Below are positions 18,452-28,066 of a DNA stretch of 64,000 nt, one piece after another; the first letter of the stretch is position 1; each line of letters opens with the position of its first letter. The DNA comes from Desmonostoc muscorum LEGE 12446 (lineage in GTDB: Bacteria; Cyanobacteriota; Cyanobacteriia; Cyanobacteriales; Nostocaceae). The notes beneath the pieces are model-generated. The model ran no database searches. It saw nothing but the letters and a program-made list of their open reading frames with translations, and was not told where the DNA came from. The DNA is taken from NCBI RefSeq assembly GCF_015207005.2, contig NZ_JADEXS020000001.1, forward strand, positions 1,302,001-1,366,000, read 5' to 3'. The translations under genes were made by a program, and so were the position numbers.

Positions 18452-18646
18452 AAAACTGCACTAGGGGAAACATACGGTCAAGAAACTCGCATCTTGCCTT
18501 GGGTTCCCATCTCAAAAACTCAAGCCGAATTATTTGTCAGTTGGACTACTCGCGGTGCCTGGATAGGTATTGGTGTCATGGTTGCAGCATGGCTAACCAT
18601 TCGTTTTATTGGCCCAGCTTTTGGTTGGTGGCAAGTAGTTTATTAA
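18452..18646 (+). CDS. DUF2839 family protein, exon 2
   Basis: Continues the reading frame of 16212-16232 as KTALGETYGQETRILPWVP, then a membrane segment (GAWIGIGVMVAAWLTIRFIG) and ends FGWWQVVY. Joined, the product is a 71-aa cyanobacterial DUF2839 protein with one membrane helix and no known function. A false reading frame starting at 18419 runs through the intron 3-prime end. Insertion right after the seventh codon means the protein depends fully on splicing. Confidence 0.8.
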   Translation, partial: KTALGETYGQETRILPWVPISKTQAELFVSWTTRGAWIGIGVMVAAWLTIRFIGPAFGWWQVVY

Positions 18647-18966
18647 CAATTATTGAGGGTTTTTAACACGCGCTAAAATTAATGCGATCGCTCTAAGATC
18701 GCCTGATACAATTCTTCCTTGTGCTTAAAGTAACCCTCTTCCATCACTCTAGGCAACGCAAAATTTTAGACCTTTATTTAACAAGGGTTTTGGCGATTTA
18801 TTAATGTTTGAAAATGTTCGCCACATTTTGTTAGTAATAAAATGTTCAAACCTTTACCAGATCTGGATTTCAATATTAGGGAATTATTTTTGTGATTCCC
18901 AGTTTAATGGAAGAGGGGTAAGTATGTAGGCGCGAATATTTATAACTATGTAAATAAAAATTAAGC

Positions 18967-19041
18967 GTAGGGTGTGTTGTCGCCAAGCGCTGCATCACCA
19001 ACAATTCAAGGTGCGTTAGCCTACGGCATAACACACCCTAC
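18967..19041. repeat. GTAGGGTGTGTT inverted repeat
   Basis: GTAGGGTGTGTT (18967-18978) is inverted as AACACACCCTAC (19030-19041) around GTGCGTTAGCCTACGGC. Members of the same family lie at 4285-4318 (half) and 10265-10293 (short hairpin past lysS). Confidence 0.65.
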
Positions 19042-19057
19042 GGTTAATTTTTATTTC

Positions 19058-19267
19058 TAGGACTTACGCACTGTACAAATGCATCGTGATGTGAATTAAC
19101 GATGCTCCCGGTTGTTTCAGGCTTTTGTTAATTATCCTGCGATGCCTACGGCGGTAAACTACGTAAATAGACCATGTTGTAGGGGCACAGCAATGCTGTG
19201 CCCTTAGGAAAGATGTGGTTTTTAACCTTGCCCATATTTGGCATTTCTTGTCAATGCGTAAGTCCTA
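19058..19267. repeat. MITE, family A copy 2
   Basis: Ends GGACTTACGCA (19060-19070) and TGCGTAAGTCC (19255-19265) are flanked by TA on each side, as in copy 1 at 4357-4534. It is 34 bp longer, apparently because of a nested GGGGCACAGCAATGCTGTGCCC palindrome. No transposase inside. Confidence 0.75.
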
Positions 19268-19465
19268 ATTTCTTCATATACATTGAATTTTTCTCGCCCA
19301 CTTACTTACTTAGTAATAAATCATTGACTTTGCCACACGTATTTTCGCAGCAATCGCTTCCGTTCTGGTGGCGGCTAGACTATGGCTTCCGTCCCTCGAA
19401 CTTCTCACTGAAATTTTGCTCCATCATTTCGCAAAATCCAAAATTGTCTGACTTCTTTTTCCATA

Positions 19466-19500
19466 GAAAAAGCTCAAGCATTGCTGCCTGAGCTTTTTCC
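19466..19500 (-). terminator. Rho-independent terminator of the RNA-binding protein gene
   Basis: On the minus strand AAAAAGCTCA pairs with TGAGCTTTTT around an inner GCAGCAATGC loop, followed by T-rich sequence. It lies about 33 bp past the stop of the RRM gene at 19533-19844. Confidence 0.75.
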
Positions 19501-19532
19501 AGATTAAACTAACTTAGTTATGTCTATTTGGT

Positions 19533-19844
19533 TTAGTAGCGGTTACGGTTGTAGTTACCGCCGCCCCGGTTACCACCACCGAAGGAGGAGCCACCTCTGT
19601 CTTCTCTGGGCTTGGCTTTATTTACCTTGAGGTCACGACCCAGCCATTCAGCACCATCAAGAGCTTCAATGGCAGCTGCTTCTTCAGCATCTGAACTCAT
19701 TTCCACAAAACCAAAACCGCGCAAACGACCTGTTTCACGGTCAGTAGGTAGCTGGACACGCTTTACAGTACCATATTCTGCAAACACAGCACTCAGCGCA
19801 TCTTGTGTAACTTCATAAGAGAGGTTACCTACGTAAATCGACAT
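19533..19844 (-). CDS. rbp: RRM RNA-binding protein (cyanobacterial Rbp type)
   Basis: 103 aa. One RNA recognition motif fills residues 1-80, with RNP2 IYVGNL at the start and RNP1 RGFGFVEM near 43. A glycine/arginine-rich tail (GGSSFGGGNRGGGNYNRNRY) follows. This is the layout of the cold-inducible Rbp proteins of filamentous cyanobacteria, which bind RNA and affect mRNA stability or localisation. Single gene with its own terminator. The upstream region is long, which would fit the 5-prime-leader control known for cold-induced members, but no element is identified. Confidence 0.92.
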   Translation of the reverse strand: MSIYVGNLSYEVTQDALSAVFAEYGTVKRVQLPTDRETGRLRGFGFVEMSSDAEEAAAIEALDGAEWLGRDLKVNKAKPREDRGGSSFGGGNRGGGNYNRNRY

Positions 19845-20571
19845 GAAATATCTCCAAAATCATAAGTATGTAGAGATTTAGATTTCGGAGAGAAGTCTGT
19901 AATACTAAAAGGAGAAAGCCTGTCAATACTAAGAACAAACACTGTCGCCGAATTAATTCTCATTTCACTCCCCATGATGACACAACAATAAACTTTCTGG
20001 CGTCAACTTTGAAAAACTGTTATAAAAATTTATGTTAACTAGCTTAGTGCTGGTGTGAGGGTGGCGAGTGGGGGCAAAGGGGCAGAGGAGAATAAGTAAT
20101 AACCAATGACAACAAAACATTAATGCACTTGACAAACTACTAAAAATACTAGTAGATTTAGTAGAATCAAGCTGTTATCTAAAAACAAGGATAATTACAT
20201 TTAATACCATCCATGTTCAAAACATGGGAAAAAAGCTTCATATCTTCGGATAAAGCCAGTTTTCTCCTGTGGGTAGATTACAGAAAACTGAAAAATATTT
20301 ATACTACGTTTATAATTGATTAGCTGCAAGAAGATTGTCTACCTCTGTATAACAAGTAGAGTGGTGAGAACTTTTGAACTTTTATGGGAAAACAGTAATT
20401 TTCTGAACACAGAAACTTTCTGTTGGACAGCTTATTGATTCTCGCCATTTTTTATTAATCATATCTCTCAGAATTACTTGGGAAAACACGGCTGTTTAAT
20501 CCCAAAGGCTCGTCCATAGGAGCAAAAATAAATGATTTTGGACATAAATTAAGCCGCAGAAACAGGTGAAA
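19845..20571. other. Long intergenic region between divergent rbp and RND genes
   Basis: About 730 bases without a gene. It contains the promoters of both divergent genes, which I cannot place with confidence. Near 20135-20165 there is an imperfect direct repeat of ACTAGTAGATTTAGTAG type. The start of the adaptor gene is supported by AGGTG at 20565-20568 just before the ATG at 20572. Confidence 0.4.
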
Positions 20572-22038
20572 ATGACAGATTTTGTAACCGATACCCAGCT
20601 AATTAATATCGATTTAAATTCAGTTGTGAAGACTGAGGTAGCGATGCCTGCGGGGCGCTGCGCCTATGCAGATGTCGAAAATAGACTTGTGGCAAAAAGC
20701 AGTTGTGGAAAAGGTGGAAACAGCGAAAATTATTTTTTTGCCTCTAGTTGTTTGAGGAGTTTATTAATACCCTGTTTGGTAGGCATAGGGCTACTAACAG
20801 CGAGCTGCGGATCGCTGCCGAAGGAATCAGCTGAGGCACAATCTCAGAGTCCTGGTGGACGGGCACAGGGTGGCGGTGGAACACCCGTAGATGCGGCGAT
20901 CGCTCGAACAGACTTATTGCAAACACAACCAGAATACACAGGTAATACAACACCCTTTCGGATTGTGTCAGTGCGATCGCAAGTTGAAGCACGGCTGTTG
21001 GCTTTGAATCTAGATGTGGGCGATACAGTTACCCAAGGGCAGAACGTCGGGCAATTAGATGATGCCATACTTTTGACTGAATTAAAGCAAGCAGAAGCAG
21101 AGCTAGCAGCGCTGAAATCAGAAGTAGCCAGGGCAACCAATCAGGTAAGTAATGCCCGTGCTGACGTGGAGCGGGCGAGGCTAGAAGTGGTACAAGCCCA
21201 GGCAGACTCAAAACGGCAACAGGATCTATTTAAAGCTGGAGCGATCGCTCAACAAGCTGCTGAACAAGCGCGTACCCAGGCACAAACAGCCGCTCAGGCA
21301 TTGCGGGCAGCTCAAGAGCAAGTTCGTACAGAACAACAAGCCGTGGCAGCTGCTCAAGGCAGAGTGTTGGCACAACAGGCTTTGGTTGCCCAAACCAAAG
21401 AACGCAGATCTTACGCTCGACTGACATCGCCCATTACTGGCGTAGTTACAGAAAAAGTCACAGAACCAGGCAATCTTTTGCAAGCAGGTAATGAAGTCTT
21501 AAAAATTGGCGACTTTAACCGGGTGAAAGTCGTCGTGCAAGTTTCCGAATTAGAACTGGCACAAATTCAGGTTGGACAATCTGTAAAAGTCCGCTTAGAT
21601 GCTTTCCCCACTGAAACATTAATTGGTAGAGTAGCGCGGATTTCCCCAGCTGCCGATGCTACCGCTCGCTTGATACCTGTAGAGGTAGTAATTCCCAACA
21701 GTGACGGCAAAATTGGCAGTGGACTACTGGCGCGAGTCAATTTTGAAACCCAAACAACACAGCGGGTAGTAGTGCCGCAAATAGCTATTCAGAAACAAGC
21801 GGGGCAGCAGAAAAGCAACAGAGCAAACACAGAAAACCAAACTGGAACCCTATTTGTTCTCAGTGATGCAGAAGGCAAAGCGAAAGTAGCGACGCGTGCT
21901 GTCACCTTAGGAAAAAGAGCTGATGGCAAAGTGGAAATTTTATCTGGCTTACAACCAGGAGAACGCTATGTTGTTCGCAGTGGTAAGCCATTAAAAGAAG
22001 GTGACACTGTAAGTCTTTCAGTTCTTTCAGAAAAGTAA
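20572..22038 (+). CDS. RND efflux periplasmic adaptor (membrane fusion) lipoprotein
   Basis: 488 aa from ATG 20572 (a GTG two codons upstream is possible). A hydrophobic segment and lipobox (LLTASCGS, Cys about residue 79) indicate a lipoprotein. It is unusual that about 60 residues precede the signal segment, partly encoded by a GCGATGCCTGCGGGGCGCTGC repeat fragment. The mature part has a lipoyl-like half motif (VEARLLALNLDVGDTVTQGQ), a long alpha-helical hairpin (about 150-270, Ala/Gln rich), the second lipoyl half (YARLTSPITGVVTEK), and beta-barrel and membrane-proximal domains. It joins the inner-membrane pump encoded 77 bp downstream to an outer-membrane channel. Confidence 0.9.
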   Translation: MTDFVTDTQLINIDLNSVVKTEVAMPAGRCAYADVENRLVAKSSCGKGGNSENYFFASSCLRSLLIPCLVGIGLLTASCGSLPKESAEAQSQSPGGRAQGGGGTPVDAAIARTDLLQTQPEYTGNTTPFRIVSVRSQVEARLLALNLDVGDTVTQGQNVGQLDDAILLTELKQAEAELAALKSEVARATNQVSNARADVERARLEVVQAQADSKRQQDLFKAGAIAQQAAEQARTQAQTAAQALRAAQEQVRTEQQAVAAAQGRVLAQQALVAQTKERRSYARLTSPITGVVTEKVTEPGNLLQAGNEVLKIGDFNRVKVVVQVSELELAQIQVGQSVKVRLDAFPTETLIGRVARISPAADATARLIPVEVVIPNSDGKIGSGLLARVNFETQTTQRVVVPQIAIQKQAGQQKSNRANTENQTGTLFVLSDAEGKAKVATRAVTLGKRADGKVEILSGLQPGERYVVRSGKPLKEGDTVSLSVLSEK

Positions 22039-22115
22039 TAGTAGGGTGAGTAATAACACCATACCAATGAAAAAAGTACTTAGTAGTCAGCACTTAGCAC
22101 TTAGCACTTAGCATC

Positions 22116-25100
22116 ATGCAACAAGCAAATAATAATAACAGCAATAGCGGATTTAGTCTAAGTACGATCGCTATCCGCCAACACATTGGTACACTCATGC
22201 TCACCGTGGCAGTGATTGTCATTGGGGTATTTTTTCTCACAACTATCCAAGTGGATCTCCTACCGTCAATTACCTATCCACGAGTTAGTGTCAGGCTAGA
22301 GGCACCTGGTATTTCTCCAGAAGTAGCAGTGGATGAAATCACCAGACCCTTAGAACAAGCTTTATCGGCAACAGAAAATGTAGTACAAGTATTCTCTCGC
22401 ACCCGTGAGGGACAGGTAAACCTGGATTTATACTTCCAACCAGGGGGCGATATTGACCAAGCCCTAAACGATGCGACTGCTGCTTTTAACCGAGGCCGAG
22501 GACAACTGCCAGATACGATAGAGGAGCCGCGCTTATTTAAAGTCGATCCCTCCCAATTGCCAGTTTATGAATTGGCACTGACATCTGCTTCGTTGCCAGG
22601 TAAAGATCTACGCGTATTTGCGGATGAAGAGTTAACGCGTGAACTCAGTGTTATCCCCGGAGTTGCCTCAGTTGACGTATCTGGTGGTGCTGAGGAAGAA
22701 GTACGAGTCCTTGTTGACTTAAACCGATTGCAAGCTTTGGGTGTAGGGTTAAATAATGTATTAGATGAATTAACAGCCCGTAACCAAGATACTTCCGGTG
22801 GTCGGATTTTGGGGGAAAATTCCGAGCCATTGACTCGAACCGTAGGACGTTTCCAAAATGCCAGTGAAATTGAAAACCTCTCGTTGGAAGTTTCCTCTTC
22901 TTCTTCCACTACCACTGCTACCACCCCTGCACCTTCCCGCCGCGTTTATTTGCGAGACTTTGCTGAGGTAATTGACGATACAGAGGAGCAGCGAGTATTC
23001 GTTTACCTGAATCGTCAGCCTGCTGTGAAATTTTCAGTCCGAAAGCAGCCTGAAGCCAACACAATCACAGTTGTAAATGCTGTGAAGCGGCGAATTGAAC
23101 AATTACGGCAATCGGGTTTAATTCCAGCAGACATGAATTTGAGTCCCACCACAGATGAATCTGTCTTCATCCGCAATTCTTTAAATGATGTCATCTTTTC
23201 GGGGATTTCTGGGGCATTGTTAGCAGCAGCAGCAGTGTTGTTATTTTTAGGATCGTTTAGGCAAACATTGATTATCAGTTTGACGATTCCGCTATGTACT
23301 CTAGCGGCGATCGCTTTGATGAAAATATTTGGCTTAACTTTGAATGTTTTTAGTTTAGCAGGTCTGACATTAGGAGTTGGTCAAGCAATTGACACATCGG
23401 TTGTGATCTTAGAGAACATTTCCGAAAAAACAGGTATGACTCCCAATCAGAAAGAGATGGAGGCAGAGGGACAAAGGAGAAATTCAAAATTCTTTATTGA
23501 CGCAGCCATTAATGCTTCCCAAGAAGTTGAATCTGCTTTAGTTGCTGCTACAGGTGCCAACTTAGTTTCTGTAGTGCCATTCCTCTTAATTGGCGGCTTT
23601 ATTGCACTGCTATTTAATGAACTGATTTTGACAATTAGCTTCGCAGTTGCAGCATCCCTTGTGGTTGCGATTACAGTAGTGCCGATGCTGTCTTCTCGAC
23701 TATTGGGAATTTCCTGGTCTAGTCGAATCAGCGAATTTTGGTTGCTTAGACAGTTTAATCATCGATTTGAAGATGCTACGCGGGGATATGGTAATTTCTT
23801 AACCAAAGTTTTACGCTATCGGCTCCTGGTAGTTACCGCTGCTTTGTTAATTTTAGGCGGCAGTAGTTTCTTGATGTTTGGTCAAATTCCCCAAGAAATT
23901 TTACCCCGCATCAGTACCGGACAAGCTACCTTGAGAGCGCAGTTTCCTGCCGGTACACCTTTAGCAACTTCCCAAAAAGTGATGCAAATTGTCGATGACA
24001 TTTTGCTCAAACAACCAGAAACCGAGTCTGCTTTCACAACTGTTGGTGGTAATTTATTTGGCAGCAACACTACAGAAAATCCTTTACGTGCCAGTAGCAC
24101 CATCAATCTTAAACCAGGCACAAATGTCGAAGCCTTCGTCAAAAAAGTAACTCCGGAATTTAACAAACTCAACTTAGCAGGAATTCTGCTGCGTCTCAAT
24201 CCTGGTCAGGTACGGGGTTTAATCTTGAGTAATTCTCCAGTGCAAGGGTCGGATGTTGACGTGATTTTGCAAGGCGAGAATGAAGAAAACTTAACGCAAG
24301 CAGGCGCCCAAGTGCTGGAAGCATTGCAAGAAAGGGCAAAATTAGCAACATTCCGACCAGATGCCGACCCCCGACAACCGGAAATCCAAATTCGCCCGGA
24401 CTGGGAAAGGGTTTCGGCTTTAGGATTGAGCGCTCAAGAAATTGGTGCAACAGTCCAGACAGCAATTGAAGGTTCAGTTCCTACACAAATTCAACGCGGT
24501 AATCGTTTAGTTGATGTGCGGGTGCAGCTAAATAAAGAAGCTATTGCGCGTCCTTCCCAGTTAGAGCAATTACCGCTATTTACAGAAAATAATCAACTAA
24601 TCCGCCTTTCAGATGTTGCAAACATTCAAGAAGGTCAAGCGCCTGGTGAGGTGCAACGGATTAATCAGCGCCAAGCTTTCATTGTGGCAGGTAATCTCAG
24701 CGAGGGAGCTAGTCTTGGTGAAGCCATAGCGGAAGTCAATGAAATACTTCAGGACGTAGACTTACCTGATGGTGTCTCAATTGTGCCTAGTTCTGCCCAA
24801 GAAACTAATCAGCAACTTCAGGATGCTTTAAAAACTTTGGGGGCGTTGGCGACGTTCTTAATCTTTGTAGTGATGGCGGTGCAATATAATTCGCTGATTG
24901 ACCCGTTAGTAATTATGTTTACCGTACCCCTGGCGTTAGCTGGGGGAATTTTTGGACTTTACATTACCCAAACTGCAATTGGCGCAACTGTAATTGTTGG
25001 TGTGGTGCTGCTGGTGGGAATTGTGGTGAATGCGGGGATTTTGATGGTGGAACTGGCAAACCAAATTCGGGATGAAGTTGGTTGTACTCGCCAAATTGCC

Positions 25101-25391
25101 ATCATGAAAGCTGCTCCTCAACGCTTGCGCCCAATTATGATGACTACAGTCACCACTATTTTGGGACTGTTCCCTCTGGCATTAGGCATTGGCGAAGGTT
25201 CTGAGTTTTTGCAGCCTTTAGGGATTGTAGTTTTCTTTGGGATGGCGATCGCAACAATGCTGACGTTGTTTATCATCCCTTGTTTTTATGTCCTACTCCA
25301 CGATTTGCTGGGTGGAAATTGGGTAAAGCCACTGTTAATCCGGTTGCGTGGATTTAAGAAAAAACTTATTTCCATCACTGATAAGGATTAA
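22116..25391 (+). CDS. RND efflux transporter permease (AcrB/HAE1 family)
   Basis: 1091 aa, full length. The first membrane helix is near 30-48 (LMLTVAVIVIGVFFLTTIQ), then a large periplasmic porter domain with PSITYPRVSVRLEAPGISPE and EDIT-like VDEITRPLEQAL. The central membrane block carries the proton-relay region (LTLGVGQAIDTSVVILENI). A second periplasmic loop and C-terminal helices end FGMAIATMLTLFIIPCFYVLL. The pump exports hydrophobic compounds by proton antiport. It is the second gene of an operon with the adaptor; short ACTTAGC tandem repeats (about 22080-22110) fill the gap. No outer-membrane factor gene is adjacent, so a TolC-like protein from elsewhere is probably used. Substrate unknown. 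Confidence 0.95.
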   Translation: MQQANNNNSNSGFSLSTIAIRQHIGTLMLTVAVIVIGVFFLTTIQVDLLPSITYPRVSVRLEAPGISPEVAVDEITRPLEQALSATENVVQVFSRTREGQVNLDLYFQPGGDIDQALNDATAAFNRGRGQLPDTIEEPRLFKVDPSQLPVYELALTSASLPGKDLRVFADEELTRELSVIPGVASVDVSGGAEEEVRVLVDLNRLQALGVGLNNVLDELTARNQDTSGGRILGENSEPLTRTVGRFQNASEIENLSLEVSSSSSTTTATTPAPSRRVYLRDFAEVIDDTEEQRVFVYLNRQPAVKFSVRKQPEANTITVVNAVKRRIEQLRQSGLIPADMNLSPTTDESVFIRNSLNDVIFSGISGALLAAAAVLLFLGSFRQTLIISLTIPLCTLAAIALMKIFGLTLNVFSLAGLTLGVGQAIDTSVVILENISEKTGMTPNQKEMEAEGQRRNSKFFIDAAINASQEVESALVAATGANLVSVVPFLLIGGFIALLFNELILTISFAVAASLVVAITVVPMLSSRLLGISWSSRISEFWLLRQFNHRFEDATRGYGNFLTKVLRYRLLVVTAALLILGGSSFLMFGQIPQEILPRISTGQATLRAQFPAGTPLATSQKVMQIVDDILLKQPETESAFTTVGGNLFGSNTTENPLRASSTINLKPGTNVEAFVKKVTPEFNKLNLAGILLRLNPGQVRGLILSNSPVQGSDVDVILQGENEENLTQAGAQVLEALQERAKLATFRPDADPRQPEIQIRPDWERVSALGLSAQEIGATVQTAIEGSVPTQIQRGNRLVDVRVQLNKEAIARPSQLEQLPLFTENNQLIRLSDVANIQEGQAPGEVQRINQRQAFIVAGNLSEGASLGEAIAEVNEILQDVDLPDGVSIVPSSAQETNQQLQDALKTLGALATFLIFVVMAVQYNSLIDPLVIMFTVPLALAGGIFGLYITQTAIGATVIVGVVLLVGIVVNAGILMVELANQIRDEVGCTRQIAIMKAAPQRLRPIMMTTVTTILGLFPLALGIGEGSEFLQPLGIVVFFGMAIATMLTLFIIPCFYVLLHDLLGGNWVKPLLIRLRGFKKKLISITDKD

Positions 25392-25545
25392 AAATTACAC
25401 TAGAATTCAGAATTCAGAATTCAGAATTCAGGAGTCAGAATAGTCTCAAAGCTAAGAATAGAGACTTAGATGGTGTACTTCACGCTTGTTGAAATCGGCT
25501 GTAGATTTTTTTCACGCCCTGCGCGTTGAAATTTAAATTAATTTG

Positions 25546-25583
25546 ATGTGCCAACGAGATCTTTTCGTTGGCACATTTTTTCT
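25546..25583 (+). terminator. Rho-independent terminator after the RND operon
   Basis: ATGTGCCAACGA pairs with TCGTTGGCACAT around a short GATCTTT loop, followed by a run of seven T. It lies about 155 bp past the permease stop. Confidence 0.85.
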
Positions 25584-25604
25584 TGGACTAGTACAACCCG
25601 ACTG

Positions 25605-25692
25605 ATATCATGTCCGGTTAAAAACTTATTGTTTAGACTGACACGGGGACGGGGAGAAATTTGAATGATAAGTGATTACCCGGACATGATAT
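25605..25692. repeat. MITE, family B copy 1 (TATCATGTCCGG ends)
   Basis: ATATCATGTCCGG at the left and CCGGACATGATAT at the right (25680-25692) are perfect 13-bp inverted repeats around GACACGGGGACGGGGAGAAATTT. A second copy in the opposite orientation ends at the stop codon of the debranching enzyme gene (47651-47758). Confidence 0.75.
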
Positions 25693-26048
25693 GACTCCCC
25701 ATGCCCAATTTTTAAATATGAAGACTAGACCGTAATGCTTAAAATCTTAAGCAATATTACTTATTGACAAATGTTTTATCTTGTAAATCCATTATTAATG
25801 GTCAACACATCTGCTCTAACTTAGATTTTTTATAAAGATTGCGTGAAATTACTAGTAATGGTGATAAAGCAATATAAGAATTGCTTTATAAATCAACCTA
25901 TGGGTAGATATCAAATTAGTAAACAAACATAGATTAACTGTTATTTAGGTAGCAAGTAGATAGCAGTTAAACAATGAATCTTAACTGTTTGATTTGGCTC
26001 AGGCGGTATACATAGCATTCTGTCAATCAAATATGAAGAGGACGGAAA

Positions 26049-26711
26049 ATGACTAAAATAGCAACCAAAATAGCCTTGTCTGTTCTAGGAGCAGCAGGAA
26101 TTAGTTTTTTATCTTTGACACCAGCAAAAGCCGTCATCTTGGTAGAACCCATCGTGACTACTGTAAATGAAGCGATATTGGAAACGAGAACCCCAAGAAC
26201 CCTTGGAGCAGATATTCTACCAGGGCAAATAATAGAATATGGTGTTCCAGATCGAGCGAATAACTTGCTAAATTCTACAGGAAATGATGTAGGCAGCTTG
26301 GTCTTTGACTTACAAACGCTGTTTTATACTAATCCAGATTCTACTCCAGCATTTGATAATGAGCCGGTGCAGTGGGGAGATGTTGATGGAGATGGCAAGA
26401 TTGGTTTCTCTAGTGTTCCTGAACTCAAAGATATCTTTGCAAACGTTACCGTCAAAGACAACATTTTGACTTACAGTGGTGGTGTAATCGCAGATGGAAC
26501 CATATTTTTCAATCGATTTGCTACCCAGCCCAATTTAACTCCAGGTGGTGGAATCATTCCACCAATACCAGAAGATCAAGTGGATAGAGATGGGCCTATC
26601 AGAGTGGGTGCTTATTACACCGCCATTCCTGAAACAACTAGTGTTTTGGGTGTACTAATGTTTGGTGCTTTGGGTGTAGCTTTAAAAGTAAAGCGATCGC
26701 TGCACTGTTAA
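26049..26711 (+). CDS. PEP-CTERM sorted exported protein
   Basis: 220 aa. Signal peptide at 1-28 (ALSVLGAAGISFLSLTPAKA). The C-terminal 27 residues start with IPETTS, a hydrophobic helix (VLGVLMFGALGVAL) and a basic end (KVKRS), the PEP-CTERM sorting signal cut by exosortase. In the middle DVDGDGKIGF resembles an EF-hand/dockerin calcium loop. The protein is probably processed and displayed on or released from the cell surface. It ends 3 bases inside the convergent glycosyltransferase gene. No exosortase gene lies in this window. Confidence 0.85.
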   Translation: MTKIATKIALSVLGAAGISFLSLTPAKAVILVEPIVTTVNEAILETRTPRTLGADILPGQIIEYGVPDRANNLLNSTGNDVGSLVFDLQTLFYTNPDSTPAFDNEPVQWGDVDGDGKIGFSSVPELKDIFANVTVKDNILTYSGGVIADGTIFFNRFATQPNLTPGGGIIPPIPEDQVDRDGPIRVGAYYTAIPETTSVLGVLMFGALGVALKVKRSLHC

Positions 26712-27760
26712 CGCCTTAAATCATCATACACCGCCAATGTTTCCTGATGAACGCGGGCAACGCTCAACCTTTCTAGGTTTTGATTTGCCCGATATTTCCA
26801 TTCTTGCAGCATATCAGCATTACTCAGTAATTGTACTAAGACTCCAGCCAAAGCCTGACTATCTTTTACTGGTACTAAAAGACCTGCTTGCCCATTATCC
26901 AAAGCTTCGGGAATTCCATCTACCTGAGTACCAACGATGGCAACTCCAACTTCTCTTGCTTCTGAAAGCACCAGAGGACAAGGGTCACGGTGAGAAGCCA
27001 GCACAAATATATCACAAGATTTGAGGTAGCGTTGGGGTTCTGGTTGGAAGCCTTCAAAATGAATGCGTTTTGCCACAGAAGTTGCCCGTGCCTGTGCCTC
27101 AAATAGCTGTTTATCAGGGCCATTGCCTACCAAATAAAGATGCGCTTGGGGAAAATTTGAGGCAATTTGCTCAAAAGCAGCGATTAACTCGGCAATTCCC
27201 TTGCGTTGATACATGCCGGCTACAGTGGCGATCGCCGGACGTTGTAACATTAAAGGTTGATAATCCCGTATTTGTCGGTTGCGGGGACTGCCCAGAGTTC
27301 CATTACATACCACCCGTAACTTGTTTTCTGGGACACCCCGCCGTGCCATAGAATCTCGCACAGCCTGACTAACGGCAATTACCCTGTCAGCTAAACCCAT
27401 CAGCACGCTAGCACGCTGAAATTCATTGTGTACCGTGGAAACTAAAGCATAACGGTTTTGAAAAAGGCGTGCTAGTAAGACTCCCGTCATCATGTGTGCA
27501 TGAACGATATCGGGTTGGAATCCTGCTGCTAGCGATCGGTAACCAATAGCTGCTTTAATCATACTTATTGGTTTGCGAGTTTGGTCTAGTTCGTAATGTT
27601 TAACACCAAAATTTTTGAGTAATACCTCGTATTCACCACCAGCAGAAATAACCGCCACCTCATGACCAGATTTTGCCTGTAAACAAGCCAAATCCACAGC
27701 CACATTCACAATCCCGTTACCTATTTCTTGAACGTGGTTCAAAATATGTATAATTCGCAT
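26708..27760 (-). CDS. GT4 family glycosyltransferase
   Basis: 350 aa from ATG 27760 (MRIIHILNHVQEIGNGI); a TTG further upstream is less likely. GT-B fold: the N-terminal domain has the glycine-rich NGIVNVAVDLACLQAKSGHEV. The C-terminal domain has VAGMYQRKGIAELIAAFE, YLVGNGPDK and the donor-binding E-x7-E-like region PCPLVLSEAREVGVAIVGTQVDGIPE. Retaining GT4 enzymes add sugars from nucleotide donors to polysaccharide or lipid acceptors. It may act in exopolysaccharide synthesis; the acceptor is unknown. The gene converges on the PEP-CTERM gene with a 4-bp overlap. Confidence 0.9.
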   Translation of the reverse strand: MRIIHILNHVQEIGNGIVNVAVDLACLQAKSGHEVAVISAGGEYEVLLKNFGVKHYELDQTRKPISMIKAAIGYRSLAAGFQPDIVHAHMMTGVLLARLFQNRYALVSTVHNEFQRASVLMGLADRVIAVSQAVRDSMARRGVPENKLRVVCNGTLGSPRNRQIRDYQPLMLQRPAIATVAGMYQRKGIAELIAAFEQIASNFPQAHLYLVGNGPDKQLFEAQARATSVAKRIHFEGFQPEPQRYLKSCDIFVLASHRDPCPLVLSEAREVGVAIVGTQVDGIPEALDNGQAGLLVPVKDSQALAGVLVQLLSNADMLQEWKYRANQNLERLSVARVHQETLAVYDDLRR

Positions 27761-28066
27761 AATTTTGGAGATATGTATAAAAAATAAAGACAAGTAACTG
27801 AGTATAAATAAACATAATTACTGAATCTTCAAAGACAACTCAAAATTAGCCAGTAGCTTGTAAAAATCACAAATTACTACTGACCAATAGCGCTTTTCAT
27901 CAGCTACTTAGCTTTAAAGACTTATTCAGTAACGGTTTAATAAATCGGGATAAAAGAAGATAAGAATTAGCTAAAATCTGGATGATACCGCTTCCAAAAA
28001 TTATCGTGCTGTGCCAGTAACGTAAGTCCTGTTAAAGCTAATATAACACCAGAGAACTAACAATAT
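27761..28066. other. AT-rich intergenic region
   Basis: About 300 bases without a gene. CTGTGCCAGTAACGTAAGTCCTG at 28009-28031 resembles one end of the family A MITE and also a sequence at 31689-31712, so it is probably an element remnant. Confidence 0.4.

Larger units (their letters stand above)
18647..19465. other. Intergenic region rich in dispersed repeats
   Basis: No gene is supported between the DUF2839 gene and the RNA-binding protein terminator. Contents: unique AT-rich sequence to about 18960; a GTAGGGTGTGTT inverted repeat at 18967-19041; a family A MITE at 19058-19267 into which a GGGGCACAGCAATGCTGTGCCC palindrome (about 19182-19204) seems to have been inserted; then low-complexity sequence to 19465. 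Confidence 0.5.
25392..26048. other. Intergenic region with tandem repeats, terminator and MITE
   Basis: No gene is seen. GAATTCA heptamer repeats lie at 25403-25440, a terminator at 25546-25583, a family B MITE at 25605-25692, then AT-rich sequence. A purine-rich ribosome-binding site (GAGGACGG) at 26038-26045 precedes the PEP-CTERM gene. Confidence 0.5.
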
